Positions 32,584-44,420 of a stretch of 64,000 nucleotides of DNA are shown here, in pieces. The notes beneath the pieces were generated by a model, which was given only the letters and a program-made list of their open reading frames with translations, was not told the origin of the DNA and did no database searches. The stretch spans positions 16,512,818-16,576,817 of the forward strand of contig CM037471.1 of the NCBI GenBank assembly GCA_021014325.1, written 5' to 3'. Numbering within the stretch: position 1 is the first letter of the stretch; each line of letters starts with the position of its first letter. The translations under genes and the position numbers were made by a program. Source of the DNA: Plazaster borealis. Its lineage: Eukaryota; Echinodermata; Asteroidea; Forcipulatida; Labidiasteridae.

Positions 32584-33569
32584 GTTCACTTGATGGTAAG
32601 AAGAGGACCATGTTGTGATCAGATGTTCCTAGTTGGGAGAGAACAATGGGTTTATCATACACCGGTGATAAGTTTAGTCCAAATTTTGTCCAGAATTGCA
32701 CGGTGACGTGTTGGCTGGTCTACCGATTGTCTGAACCCGTAATGTGTCCAAAGAAATGCGTCCCGCAGTTGGTTGAAGTCACCCATCAGTATTATTCCGC
32801 TCGCAGGATGCATACGGAAAATGCTGTCCACACAGTTAATAAGATATTCATGCATTTGTGTGTTGTCCGCATCTGGTGGGTGGTACATGCAGCCTACAGT
32901 GATACAAGAAAATTTTCTTGGAAGTTTTTTTGGTCTCCAGGTAAGCCATATTGCCTCATGCATGTTGTCCTCAAGACCTTCAAGTCTTTTGTAAGGAATT
33001 GTGTTCTTTATATAACAAGCTACTCCGCCTGCTCTCTTCTTTTGTCTGTCCTTTCGTTCACAGACATATCCGGGCAGGTCCACTGCATCATTTGAAACAT
33101 GTTTGCTGAACCAGGTCTCGGACACACCTACGATATCCACTTGATTGTTTCTAACAATGGTGTGCAGTTCGTACATTTTCTCTATATTTAAGGATCGTGC
33201 GTTGAGATTTAAAACACGTGGAAAGTCCCATTGTTTCTTAATGTTAGTGAGGCTTACCAAATTACAGGTATTGATGCCAGATGTGTTTACGTAATGGGTA
33301 TTCAGGATTCTTGATGTTATTCTAGTAGGTATTGTAGTGCCTTTGTTAACTCCACCCCTGTAGCCTCTGCGGGTTGGTTTGGGGCTATTTAGTCCAAGAT
33401 GTCTTATCCGTTGCCATACTGCACTGGGCAAACAGCGAGAACAATTGACTATCGTTTCACCAATGTTGCGTAGCTGGGATATCGTGTACGTCTTCATGGT
33501 TGAGTGAATTCTGGGTGAAACCACCACAAATTGCGACCAAGTTTTGTAAGAAAATATCATCCAACTCAC
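32584..33569 (-). CDS. LINE APE-type endonuclease domain (frameshifted near its end)
   Basis: Reads VLNLNARSLNIEKMYEL, VDIVGVSETWFSKHV (catalytic Glu), GGVACYIKNTI, IILMGDFNQLRDAF (catalytic GDFN) and ILDKIWTK. A frameshift near 32665 moves to KPIVLSQLGTSDHNMVLFLP, which holds the final catalytic SDH box. The domain nicks the target DNA to prime reverse transcription. The start at 33569 is the first Met of the open frame. Homology stops at 32584, where the heptamer-rich insert begins. Confidence 0.85.
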
Positions 33570-33610
33570 CGAAACACAGCATAAATTTTGGCCCGGTAGA
33601 TCACAAGTTC

Positions 33611-35369
33611 ATTCTTCATCCGTAGAACTAAAAATTAGACTAAGAAATATCCAAAAACTAACACAAGAAGGAAAAGATGTGGAGACTGGACAGAGGTGCA
33701 GCCGCAAGGCGTCAACACTCAAAAACGCCTTCCAGAACTAGGACCCTCCAGCATGTGATGAAAACATTTTATGCTTAGGTAAATTGAGGGAAGTACTCTG
33801 CAAAATGTACTATAGCAGGTTTCAACTGTTTGAAGGCGCTTTCAGAAGGGGAGAGCTTGCCGTGTTCTATCTACACATTGTTGAAGAACACCTCCGACTC
33901 CTACATCTGATGTACGGTGAGAAGGCATAACGGTGCTTCTGCCCGCTAAGTGTTGCCTCTGATATCTTGACTTTGATGACTGCATATGCCGAGTGTGCTC
34001 TCTCATCCAAATTTATAGGATGGGTTTCTTCTTACAGTTTTTCAGCATCTTCGTGAGAGGATGAACCTTGTCGGCACAATCAGATGAAACGATTTGGGTA
34101 GCAGTCCCCAGGCATTGATTTCAGGACCATATGTAGTGGTGAGGACCAATTGCTGCAGGATGGCTATACAGTTCCCAATTCAAACTCAGCTTTAGCTAAA
34201 TATAGTCACTCAGATGCAAGTCGTCAAGGGTGAGCAGCGACCTGCGGTCTCGTATATTGTGGCACACTTCTGTTTGTGTATACACTGGACCTGTGATCCC
34301 ATATTTATTTATTTTTTTTTTTTTATGAGATATCGCCCAACTCACAAGGCCGGACAGCCACTTCAAGGTGAGGGCTACACTTAACTGATTTTGGCTTTTG
34401 ACCCAAATCAACTGTCACCGGGGGCACGTTGCCACCTACTCCTGGGGCTGAAACAGGGTTGCCCCCTTTACAGTCCGTAAGGATGTATGCATGGGTATCA
34501 TCAATTAGGAGCCTGGCTGGTATAGAGCAGAATGCACTACCTTCCCAACTTTTACGATAACAAATAAAATACAATAAAGTAAAGTTTAGCATGAAAGAAC
34601 AATAAAAAACAGTAATAAATGAATTTTTTAAACTAAACCAAAATGAAAATACAATACAAATTTCCCGCACTACCGCAAACACATTGCTATTTCGCTAAGT
34701 GCCTAGGCACGTAGTCTCCTTCTTTCTCACACCCTCCCTCCCATCCGTCCTGTTCCCCCCTCCCCCAATCTACATACATGTACACATGTTCTTCTGGTGG
34801 GTTTTCCCTTAACCATTTGTTCCCCCTTTCTATAAAGAACTGTACATGACTTCTCTGTAATCTCTGTTTGTAAATGATAAAACCTTGAGCCTTTTGAACA
34901 TTTTGAGTGATTTCCGGTCCTACTGTTTTCTTTGCATGTCCTTTATAAACTGTTTATATGATGCATATATCGAATACCATCAAAATGTTTTTGTGGTCAC
35001 ACATGGTCTCATCTCATGATTTGCTTGCACACGGCTACATGTATGATTTCACTCTTCCCTCTACACACATGCGTATAGCTTTTGGATTGGCAATGAATGA
35101 CCCTCTTCTGAACCTCTGTCGACCCTTCTGCATATGTCCCGCTGTTAAAATAGTGAATAATACTCTTGCTCTTCTCACAAAATTCTCAAAAACAATCCAT
35201 GCGTTCACCGCTTGTACGCCACCAAATCAGTTAAGTAGTGAGTAGTAAGGGCAACACAACTCAGCATGGCACTAACATGGACTACTTTCGCTTGCTGTGC
35301 GCAGACATGGCATGACGTAATGCTACCGTATGGTCACCCGGATAGCTTAGACCGTGACACCGGGTCCTT
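33611..35369. other. Stretch without recognised genes
   Basis: The minus strand at 34323-34540 has an open segment (LLIDDTHAYILTDCKGGNPV, APGVGGNVPPVTVDLG) that reads like real protein but matches no family I know; it may be a repeat-encoded remnant. A T run lies at 34310-34324. Otherwise nothing recognised. Confidence 0.35.
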
Positions 35370-36221
35370 TGTTGTTTTCTATTTATATTAATGATTTTTA
35401 CAAATCTTCTGAGATTCTTTCATTATTCCCATAAAAACATTGATAATTTTATTAATACAGTAAACCAGCAACTCATTTATGTTTCAAACTGGATTTTAGC
35501 CAATAAATTATCTATTAATATTGGTAAAACGAGTTTTATGTAATTTAGCAAAACAGTTTCATGTCAATCTCAGGATATTTTGTTTGATAATTTACCAATT
35601 ATTCAAACTGACTGTATTAAATTTCTAGTCCTGTTTATTGATGCTAAACTAGCAGTCGACATATCAATTACCTTTGTAAACTAATATCTAGAAACATTGG
35701 TATTATCAATAAACTGAAATATGTCTTTCCTTCTGAGATTTAACTTTAACATTTATAATACTTTAATTTTATCCCATATTACCTTTGGTATACTTGCCTG
35801 GGGTAATACTCATCTTGTAAATAGAATTTTCATTTTACAAAAACGGGCATTGAGAATTATTGATTGTGTAGACTTTAGAGCTCACTCAAATCCATTATTC
35901 ATTAGATATAAGACTCTTAAAGTCAATGATATTTATTTACCTCAATTGGTAGTTTTTATGTATCAGTTCTTTAAACATGAATTACCTAATTATTTTCAAT
36001 CTCTGGTCATTTCAAATGTCTTTGTTCATCAACGTTATACTAGACACACCAGTGACATCCATATCCCATATAAACGTTGTTCATTTGCCCAAAAGGGGAT
36101 TCGTTATCAAGGTCCTAAGTTTTGGAACTCTTTAAATAGCGACATTAAATGCGTTAACAGTCATACTTATATGCAAAAATGGAAGTTTATTTTACGGGGA
36201 AAATATGATACGAATAGCTGA
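35370..36221 (+). pseudogene. LINE reverse transcriptase C-terminal half (L2/Daphne-like)
   Basis: The plus strand reads VNQQLIYVSNWILANKLSIN and IGKTSFM (RT thumb) with stops, then an open part from 35721: NTLILSHITFGILAWGNTH, IFILQKRALRIIDCVDFRAH, NPLFIRYKTLKVNDIYLPQL, HTSDIHIPYKRCSFAQKGIR and GPKFWNSLNSDIK. The H.SF..G..FWN.L box is the usual end of L2/Daphne-like ORF2. The catalytic core is missing (5' truncation, as is usual for LINE copies). Confidence 0.8.
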
Positions 36222-36451
36222 CTTGATTTAATTTGTAATTCAAATAATTTTTACTATTTGCTACATTCTTATAATCTCCTCTGCCGGTTGATCTTCCTGA
36301 ACAATAATTTACTGCTGTGCAGGTAGGCCTACGTCCTTGTCTTATTGTCCTAGTCCTTGTTGTTTGTGTAACTTATTTATGTTCATTTAGTGTGTAATAT
36401 ACTAAGCTAAAATTCTGTATGCAATTAATACCTTGAAGCTACACACGTCAT

Positions 36452-36489
36452 GGGGGTCTCTCAACAAGCTCTGCCTTTTGGAGACCCCC
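36452..36489 (+). other. Stem-loop in the LINE 3' region
   Basis: GGGGGTCTC and GAGACCCCC form a perfect 9-bp stem around a 20-base loop. It lies 230 bp after the RT stop, where L2-like elements often keep a 3' structure recognised by their RT. Confidence 0.6.
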
Positions 36490-38245
36490 ACCACTAAATC
36501 ACCATTTATTGTGTATTAATCCCTGTATGTATTATTAATAATCAATGGTGGCGCCTTCTTGGGTTGCACTATGCTATGAGCTCTGCAATTTTGCAATGTT
36601 AAGTCTGTTTCAGTGTTACCAGTCATTCTGATTTTGTCAACAATCTGTCAAGTATCACTCCAGCTTCCCACTAGACTGTTTTCGTAACCAACAGAGAATC
36701 CTACGAAAGACACGAAAAACTACATGACCGAATCTCATCAATAACTACACAACTGCACGATATGAAACTGAGTGTTCTGAATGCATACATGTACATGCCA
36801 ACATCATGTGGCAATCTGCAAGAAACTGTCGACTGCATTGACATTATGAACTCATACCTTGCTTCAAGATCCACACTTGATATAACTGTTGTTGCAGGCG
36901 ACATGAACGCCGACTTACCTGCTGATGGTACTACCATAAAAAACCATCATTGCTATCGGCAAACAACCTCACCACACACTGACGAAGTGGCTAACTTTGT
37001 CGCATTTAACAAGCTCATTGCTACCAATGGTTTCATGAGACAAAAACAATCAAAAATCTTGACATTCTATGGACCACGTAATCAAAAAGCCCGACTTGAC
37101 TACGTATTCATCAGCCAAGACGGCTCATCCAAAAAGTACAAACGGTGAGATTACAATGTGTACAGTCCGACCACGCAATGGTGATCACACGACTTAGTCT
37201 CCGAGTATGGCGACCAACGAAACATCACATTTCTGCAACGAGACCACCTCACTGGCTGTCTCTCAAAGTGCCTGCCACTTGTCAACGGTTCATGGAAGAG
37301 GTCACACAATTACACAGCGGACGTGACGACTACCAGTCTGTCTACCATTGCCAAAGCAATACTTGCTGTAGCCGACACAACTCTACCTAAGCGCAAACGC
37401 AACCCACCACAATCATGTTTATGGGACAACGACCTGGAGGTACAACAGACACGTTTGGCTTTGGCAGAATCATGGCGGATAAAACCAAACTCCGATCAAC
37501 TAGAGCTGATGGAAGCTTCCATTGACAACACATACAAAACGCAGACGAGAAGAAATAATCAGCGAAGTGGCCGACGAAATTAAGCAGCACCACAAAGCTG
37601 GGAGAGGCAAAGCTGTTTGGAAAGGCATAGCACATCTGACATTCAAGAAGGCTAGACCACCATCACTTATAGCAGCTGACTCTACTGAAGATCGACTTTC
37701 CAAAGTCCACGACCACTTCCGTACCCTGCTGACGCCCCCCACCCACCGGTTATTCTGGAACTCACTACCATACAACAGTTTGACCATGCACCTGCCATTG
37801 ATGTCGGCCAAATAACTGACAGAGAACTACACAAGGCTTGCAAAACCATACCTTTTGGTAAAGCAAGCAACCTGATAATATACCATCTGATGTTGCCAGG
37901 CTGCTGCCAGTAGCCAGTTGAATACTTCCAATCATGAATTCCATTCTGGATGGCAAACCAACACCTCCAGAGTTCATTACATCAATCATCGTTACAATGT
38001 CGAAGAAGAACAACAACTCAACTTCGCTCAACAACCTCCGTGGTCTGTCGTTAATGTCAGTCAACGCCAAGTTGTTCAATCGAGTTATGCTTGGGCGTCT
38101 ACGGGATCGAATGGAATATCTAGTTTGGAATCTGCAAGCTGGTTTCCGACCCTACCGTAACACCACAGAGCAAATCTTGTGCATCATACTCTGTATCGAT
38201 ACATGCAGAGCACGCAAGAACGGCCTTATTGCCATATTCTCTGAC

Positions 38246-40603
38246 TATATTATTATTCTGGTTTATTCATATAAAAACACGTGGTAGGCAGCCACAAAAG
38301 AGTAGCTGAAATAAACACGTTTACACTTTACAAGAATTAAAAATAGTTACATACCAGTAAAAAAGAGTAGAATATAAAAATTACAACAAAGTACTGACTT
38401 GCACCAATATTGTAAACAATTGAGAATTACAAAAGTTTAGCTAGAACAGGAATTGTAGACTTCATGTATCTATCAGTTTTGCATTTAGGTACAACTAGCG
38501 TTGACGTGGAACTAATTCTTAGTGTTCTGGTAGTTGTGTTATTCAATTTAGGAGGGGGGAGCATATTTCTAAATCCTTGGGAATGTAATAGTTTTGTGCC
38601 AAAATTGTACAGTAAGGTGTCTCTCCTAGTTTCAAGGCTAGAAATACCTAGAACTTCCAAAGCATTGGAGTAACTGTGATACTGATGAACGCCTAACATA
38701 ATGCGACAAGCACGTTTTTGTACATTTTCAATTCTATTAACCTGTTGTTTACTTAACGAGGTATGCCAGACTTGGCTGGCATACTCTAAAACTGGTCTAA
38801 TGTAGCATGTGAACACCGAAACTAAGTCAGCCAAGGGAGCGTCCTTGAGTCGCAATACTGAACAGACTTCGGGAAAATGTTCCTCATAGGCGTCATTGAT
38901 GGTAGATGAAAAATCCCTGAGCATGGCATCAGATGACTGGTTTGGAGTAATGCTGTCCCAATTACAGCCAGTCACCCAGTGCCCGAATGACCGCACTGAA
39001 GAGTCTCGGTAGGGGCGCCTGTAGGTGGAAGTAGGCTTCACAGGTGGATATTCAGTCACTGGATTAATGAGAATACAGCAGTGGTCACTACGTCCAATTG
39101 GCGATAGTCGTTTGGGTTCAGTAAAAAACGTGGGGTGGTTGGTAAACATCTTATCCAGTATAGCATTGTGCCGAGTAGGGAAATTGATCAACTGTTCCAT
39201 ATGTAAATTGTTCTCAATGGTGTTAGTTTGGAGATCATTGAAGCCTCCCAACAGAATGATTGTGGCAGTTGCATCAAAAGATTGGATATCGTCCACAGTT
39301 TGAAAAATGTGCTCAAGCATTTCATTGGCATAGGTAGACCCTGGAGGATAGTAAATCACTCCAGTGTAGAAATTAGATGTTGACTGATTGTGGTTAAGTT
39401 TGAGCCACAAACATTCATACTCACATGAATGGTTGGATAGTGTCTGCACGTTGAAACTCTCCTTGGTATAGACAGCTACACCTCCTCCTCGTCTTCCATC
39501 TCAGCACTTGGATGAAAAATGAAATCCAGGGATGTCAGCAGTTTGTATGGTAATGTCATTCAACCAGGTTTCTGTAACGGCAGCTATATCGACTGAATTC
39601 TCACTGAGAACAAGCTGCAGATCTTCCAGCTTGTTATTCAAAGATCTTGCATTGGTCAGCAGAATTTGAGGTATCAGAGCTATGTTGGTATGGACAACTG
39701 GACAATGGTTTGGAACAGGAACAAGGTGACGAGGGGTCCTTTTAGAATGTCTTATAAAAATCTTGTGGTATGTCGTAGCAGATGTCTCCACATAATGTCG
39801 TTCTCTTGCATTAATGATAACAGCGATATGCCTAAAAGCCTGTCGACCTGCTCTACATCCCCTCATCTTCTTCAACAGCTCTAATGTCTTCAGGCTTTCA
39901 TATGTAGATGTAGATATGCGTTGTTTTCCTCCACCTTTTAATAGTTTCAGTTGATTCTGAGTGTAAGTAATTCTCTGGTAGTCTGTGGAATGGCAAGTAT
40001 ATGGGCCCAGATTTCTGAGCGCATCCATGAAAATGGTGATATCGGTGGGTGGATCGTGACCAGGGATTACCATGCAAGTACGGCCATGTTTATCCCACTT
40101 GGCCGCTGGTGTCTTAGTGGAGCAGAAACCAGAGTTACACAGTCTTAAAGTTGTAGCTATCGGGAGATTATTACCGACACATATAATTTATGGGTGTTAA
40201 TCACTGGGAATGGAGAGGAAACTGTCACTTCATATCCATTGGCAAGCGAGGGCTGAAGCTGATGTTGTAGAAGTGTAATGGTTATTACAAACGTGACAAG
40301 TTTCATGGTGGCCATTATTGTTCAGTGTAGATAGCATAGGTAGTATAGTTCAATCAACAAACCAAGAAGAAAAATGTCTTAAAATCACACTTACATCAAA
40401 GTTCACGGTCCAAAATATGCTGAATCAAACCAGATAACACAGATAAAACCACACATAAAAAATAGAAGTGTGGATGGCGATCCAAAAAGGAAGATTTTAA
40501 GGATGAAAACTGCAATGTACACCACAGATAAAAATACACAGGCAGCCAGGATGAACAGCACCCTCTATCAGCCAAAGCTGAACAGCGCCCTCTATCAGCC
40601 TAT
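38246..40603 (-). mobile_element. LINE with internally deleted RT, nested in the RTE-like LINE
   Basis: On the minus strand the 5' end near 40603 begins GGCTGATAGAGGGCGCTG, partly repeated 30 bp later. ORF sequence runs 40073-38427, and the 3' end near 38250 has AATAAACCAGAATAATAATA. It splits motif A of the plus-strand LINE. The flanks GACTAT (left) and GCCTAT (right) may be a decayed target duplication. Confidence 0.75.
38427..40073 (-). pseudogene. Endonuclease fused to RT C-terminus by internal deletion
   Basis: 40073-39501 encodes a leader and endonuclease start (LLTNARSLNNKLEDLQLVLS, VDIAAVTETWLNDI), with an in-frame TGA at about 39501 (FHFSSKC stop DGRRGGG). 39485-38427 continues: YTGVIYYPPGSTYANEML, IILLGGFNDLQT, RHNAILDKM, IGRSDHCCILI. 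It then passes within about 35 codons (INDAYEEHFPEVCSVLRLKD) straight into the RT C-terminus (YIRPVLEYASQVWHTSL, NVQKRACRIML). The whole RT catalytic core is absent, yet the frame stays open. The usual GDFN is GGFN, so a catalytic Asp is lost. Related to the LINE at 28.6 kb by its C-terminal motifs. Confidence 0.85.
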
Positions 40604-42222
40604 AGCAAAGCATTCGACTATGTAGACAGAGCATGCCTTCCCGTGATCCTGGAATTCTACGAAGTACCTAGGCAAATAATCAGTGCCATCATGTCTCTGT
40701 ACACTAACACTGAAGCATACGTGCAAACATCATCAGGCGACACTACTCGCTTTGGAACAACATCTGGCGTATTGCAAGGGGACACTTCGGCGCCATACCT
40801 GTTTATCATCCTGCTCGACTATATTCTCCGCATTTCATTATGCGAAGATGCTGATGGGTACACAGTTCATCGACTGTTGTCTTCACGTAACCTGGCGGTT
40901 AAGTAACCTGGACTTGCCTTCGCTGATGACGTTGTACTGATGAGTGACACAATCAATGCCGCACAGCGCCAATTTCAACGGTTCGAACGAACTTCAGCAC
41001 AAGTGGGTCTGCGCATAAAACCCTGAGGTTATGTGCGTCGGCGTTGATCCAACCACACCGATTCGTACACAATCAGGTTATCCGCTGCCCACATGCACAG
41101 AGTTCTGCTACCTGGGATGTAATGTCAGCAACAGTCGATCCGCTTTTCAATGCCGACGAATTCTGGCATGGGTGGCAGGCCGAAAAACTTGACATAGTAT
41201 GACCTTTTCTGCAAGTGATCACCTGAAGGTCAAACTGTTCACTGCATGCATCGAGTCTGTGCTCTTCTATAGCGGGGCCAGCTGGACACTAACAGAAACG
41301 CTTGAGAGAACCATTGACCCGTCCCATCGAGCTTTGCTACAATATTCACTCAATATTAGATACCCTGAACGAATCACCAATGCTGAACTTTATCACCAAA
41401 GCAATGTCTTACCAGCATCAACAACACTACACAAGCAGCGTTTACAACTGATTGGACACGCAACTATAGGCGTAACACTCCTCCCTTAATACTCCTGGAC
41501 AAGAACACCCAACCTACAGAACCGTATCGTAGAGGTGGAGCACGTATGCAAACCTACCAACAGCAACTCTCTGCCAGCTTCACCAAGCTATTCAAAATGC
41601 CGAACAATGGAAACGAACAATTAACAAAACAAACAAATTGTAGCCACTGAGCAACGCCTGTGCGCTGCACGGGCACAGACGTCACCATGATGATGATGTA
41701 TTATTGATTGACTGAGTGGAAATAAAGTATTGAAGCCTACAGCCACTGGTAGGAAACTCCTGTCATAGTCCAGCAGGGTCTGGGCTCTTCAAATGCTAGG
41801 ATAGGGGGTACTGTAGGAAGTAGGAATGCACTGCAGTGAAGGAAGGAAGTGCATGACAATGGTTGTTGGGAATTACAGCTCTTGCAAGAGGAAGACATAG
41901 CCAATGCTCTTCTTCTGAGAATGAATACATTTTGGTGAGCAACTTTAGCCACTGACTGGATTCGTTTCTTCCAGCTCATAGATCATATTAATATGATGAC
42001 AAGTACTTGAGTTTATCAACGTCTTCGAGAATGTAGCCATCAAAGAATAGGGGTGGAATGTTTTGATTGATTTTCCAAGATATCACCATACTTTGTGTCC
42101 TGGAAGCCTGAAAGATAACCTTCCACTGCCTTCCCCAAGTAGAAGCAGCTTCCAGATGCTTGTTAAGTGTGCTGCAAGCTTCTAGACATCACTGATTCAT
42201 CCTCACACACAAGCTGATTATA

Positions 42223-42668
42223 GTAGGCCAGCCAAAGTGTGAAATTACACTTTGGTAGGCATAGTTTGCACTGTTGGGATAGGGAGTGCAAACAACTTTG
42301 GTATACTCAAGATATGCACTTTTCGAGAAAATCACACTTTTAAGTTTCATTTTGCAAACATTTGTTTACAAGGTGAAAGTTTATACGTTAATTTCATAGG
42401 TTTGATATATCATCATAAAGTTAACAATCAATTTTATGGATAGATCTATCAAATCGGGTCAAAATTTATACACAATTTGAAAATACAGATTTTTGACCTT
42501 ATTTGACCTTTTGACCTCAAAATGACCTTAACATTCAAAATTGAGGGGGGCATCCACCCTAATTGTCTTCCTGGTCCCATGAACAATAGATCTAGCAAGG
42601 ATGCCAGCCATAGCAAAGTATGCTGTGGAAAATTTTCTAGAGGACTTTTTCAAGTTTGGCTGGTCTAC
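42223..42668. mobile_element. 446-bp MITE related to the 4.1-kb TA-flanked element
   Basis: The ends read GTAGGCCAGCCAAA and, inverted, GTAGACCAGCCAAA, with TA on both sides (42221-42222, 42669-42670). The left end folds as CCAAAGTGT gaaatt ACACTTTGG. Internal text matches the arms of 6211-10286 (TATGGATAGATCTATCAAAT, GCATCCACCCTAAT). It interrupts LINE RT sequence. Confidence 0.85.
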
Positions 42669-42830
42669 TATTATGCAGTGTGATGTTATCAGCATAGATG
42701 ACCACCTCACTGTGTCTTAATGTCATTGATGTAGAAAAGAGAAAGGGTGCTGGGCCCAAGATTGCTTCATGTGGGTCTCCAGCATTGATAAGTATCAGGC
42801 TAGAAGATTGCTGACCAGCTACACCACACG

Positions 42831-43492
42831 CAGACCTGCCAACCAGTACGATTTTGTCGTATTTAGTGCGATTTTTCAATGAAAATTCGACAGTACGATT
42901 TTCTTCTATAAAGTACGATTTTCCAAAAATCTAATTATAATAATAATAACAATAATAATAATAATAAAGACATTCAATAATTATTCAATTCTGATTTACG
43001 GTTATTGTCATTTTCTTTCCTTGTCTCTTTTTCGTGCGTGAATGTGCGTTATACACGAAACGACGCATATATATAAACGTTTAAAAAAAATCACTCGAAG
43101 GCGCCGCGAAACGCTGACCGCATCACGCCACACAAAATACAACGCATGGTCACACAGTACACAACGCATGCACCGTACACAGAGACGTCGTTTTCAGGCC
43201 TGTAGTCTTTGTCACTTTGCGTGCGACAAAAATGCAAGAAACATTGAGCGCTAGAGGGCGTTTCGGAACAATGCGATAGCACAAGATTAAACGCCCTCTA
43301 TTGGTGAAATTACGTGAACCAGTTACAAACGCCTTGAGACAAGACTCAATGTGTCTGTGCATGCACTGAAAATCGGTATTCCCCAAAAATTGCATCGTCC
43401 GTTTTTTATTTTTTAAATACGATTTTTGTCAGTAATATACAACTTTTGGGAGTAAAGAATACAGTTTTTGAACTCAGAGCTTGGCAGGTCTG
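42831..43492. mobile_element. 662-bp element with CAGACCTGCCAA inverted ends
   Basis: The left end reads CAGACCTGCCAACC, and the right end inverted reads CAGACCTGCCAAGC. The 6-bp CACACG lies just outside both ends (42825-42830 and 43493-43498), a likely target duplication. Subterminal TACGATTTT motifs recur near the left end (TACGATTTTGT, TACGATTTTCT) and once near the right. (AAT)n lies at 42937-42966. No coding sequence, so non-autonomous. Superfamily not assigned: 6-bp duplications fit few families. Confidence 0.75.
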
Positions 43493-44035
43493 CACACGAA
43501 AAGAGCATCTACTGATGTAAGATGATATCCACTCAAGCAGTTTTCCATCAACGCTGTTGATCTTCAGCTTGGACAGGAGACCAGCATGCCTCACCTGGTC
43601 AGAAGCACCCTAGATATCCATGGCAACATCACATGCTTCTGACCTCTGACTCAAGGCTGAGTGCCACCTGTGAGACAAGTATATAGGAGATCAGAGGAAG
43701 AATGGTGTGGACAGAAGCCAAATTGGCAGGCACAGAGAAGGTCATTCCTGAGGGCTGTTTTCAAGTGCTATGTTCACCGTGGCCTCCATTTTCTTACTGA
43801 GAATGCAGAAAAGAGAAATTGGATGAGAAATTGAAGAGTGCTTTGGGACTTTGGTTTTGAACAGGCAGGACATTGAATATCTTCCTCTGTTCAGGAAAAT
43901 ACCCATGTTTAAAGCAGAAACTTTGCAAGAGGGACTGCCAATGGGTCGGCTGCCTTGAGAAGCACACGTCCAGAGATGCTGTCAGGTCCAGCTGTCTTTT
44001 TCATACTTTGTGGCCTAGGTTGGTGCATTTTGTGG

Positions 44036-44393
44036 CTAAGCTTGCTCCCAAACTTCCAGTGGTCCCAGCACTTTCGATCTGCTGGTTGGCTCGCGGAGGT
44101 GCTTATCAGTAGGATAGGTGCGAGAACGCGTTCATCCATGGCTTTGGTCCATAAAGGGGGAAGCTTTAGGCTGATGCAACTGGTTGTGGAGGTGGCGGAG
44201 ACGGGGGAGCATTTTGTGGCTAAGCTTGCTCCCAAACTTCCAGTGGTCCCAGCACTTTCGATGTGCTGGTTGGCTCGCGGAGGTGCTTATCAGTAGGATA
44301 GGTGCGAGAACGCGGTCATCCATGGCTTTGGGCCATAAAGGGGGAAGCTTTAGGCTGATGCAACTGGTTGTGGAGGTGGCGAAGACGGGGGAG
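44036..44393. repeat. 174-bp tandem duplication
   Basis: CATTTTGTGGCTAAGCTTGC starts at 44036 and again at 44210. The copies are nearly identical (differences include GATCTGC/GATGTGC, GCGTTCATCC/GCGGTCATCC, GGTCCATAAA/GGCCATAAA), so the duplication is recent. It lies upstream of the LINE RT on the minus strand, and may be part of that LINE. Confidence 0.85.
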
Positions 44394-44420
44394 CGCCCTC
44401 AGCAAGGCATTCAGAGATCC

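Larger units (their letters stand above)
28297..33610 (-). mobile_element. Non-LTR retrotransposon (Jockey/CR1 superfamily-like), split by a 2-kb insert
   Basis: On the minus strand: a 5' leader from about 33610, an APE endonuclease domain (33569-32584), a foreign insert (32583-30598), an uninterrupted RT domain (30597-28590), a 3' UTR and a tail made of repeated AATTC-type units at 28298-28322. Excluding the insert it is about 3.3 kb. It lies next to a Gypsy fragment at its 3' side. Exact 5' end and target duplication were not resolved. Confidence 0.8.
36690..41490 (+). mobile_element. Non-LTR retrotransposon (RTE-like), interrupted by another LINE
   Basis: The plus strand carries an endonuclease part (36700-37150: NAYMYMPTSCG, VVAGDMNADLP, ARLDYVFIS), a linker (37323-37815), the RT start (37934-38245: NLRGLSLMSVNAKLFNRVML, QAGFRPYRNTTEQIL) and, after an insertion, the RT core (40604-41490: YSKAFDYVDRACLPVIL, GVLQGDTSAPYLFII, FADDVVLMSD, LFTACIESVLFYSG). 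The parts meet exactly when 38246-40603 is removed: IAIFSDY joins YSKAFDYVDR. Several frameshifts and stops make it inactive. The end near 41690 has an (ATG)n-like tail. Confidence 0.8.
41740..44420 (-). pseudogene. Decayed LINE RT split by two DNA elements
   Basis: On the minus strand in order: 44020-43870 GPDSISGRVLLKAADPLAVP and KHGYFPE (RT start), broken text to 43600, 43594-43499 RHAGLLSKLKINSVDGKLLE and WISSYISRC (after motif A), an insertion (43492-42831), 42824-42675 INAGDPHEAILGPAPFLF and YADNITLHN (motifs B and C; YADN replaces YADD), a second insertion (42668-42223), and 42120-41740 VISWKINQNIPPLFFDGY, EDVDKLKYL and SWKKRIQSVAKVAHQNVFIL (thumb). Removing both insertions restores RT order. 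Many frameshifts; inactive. Confidence 0.75.
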
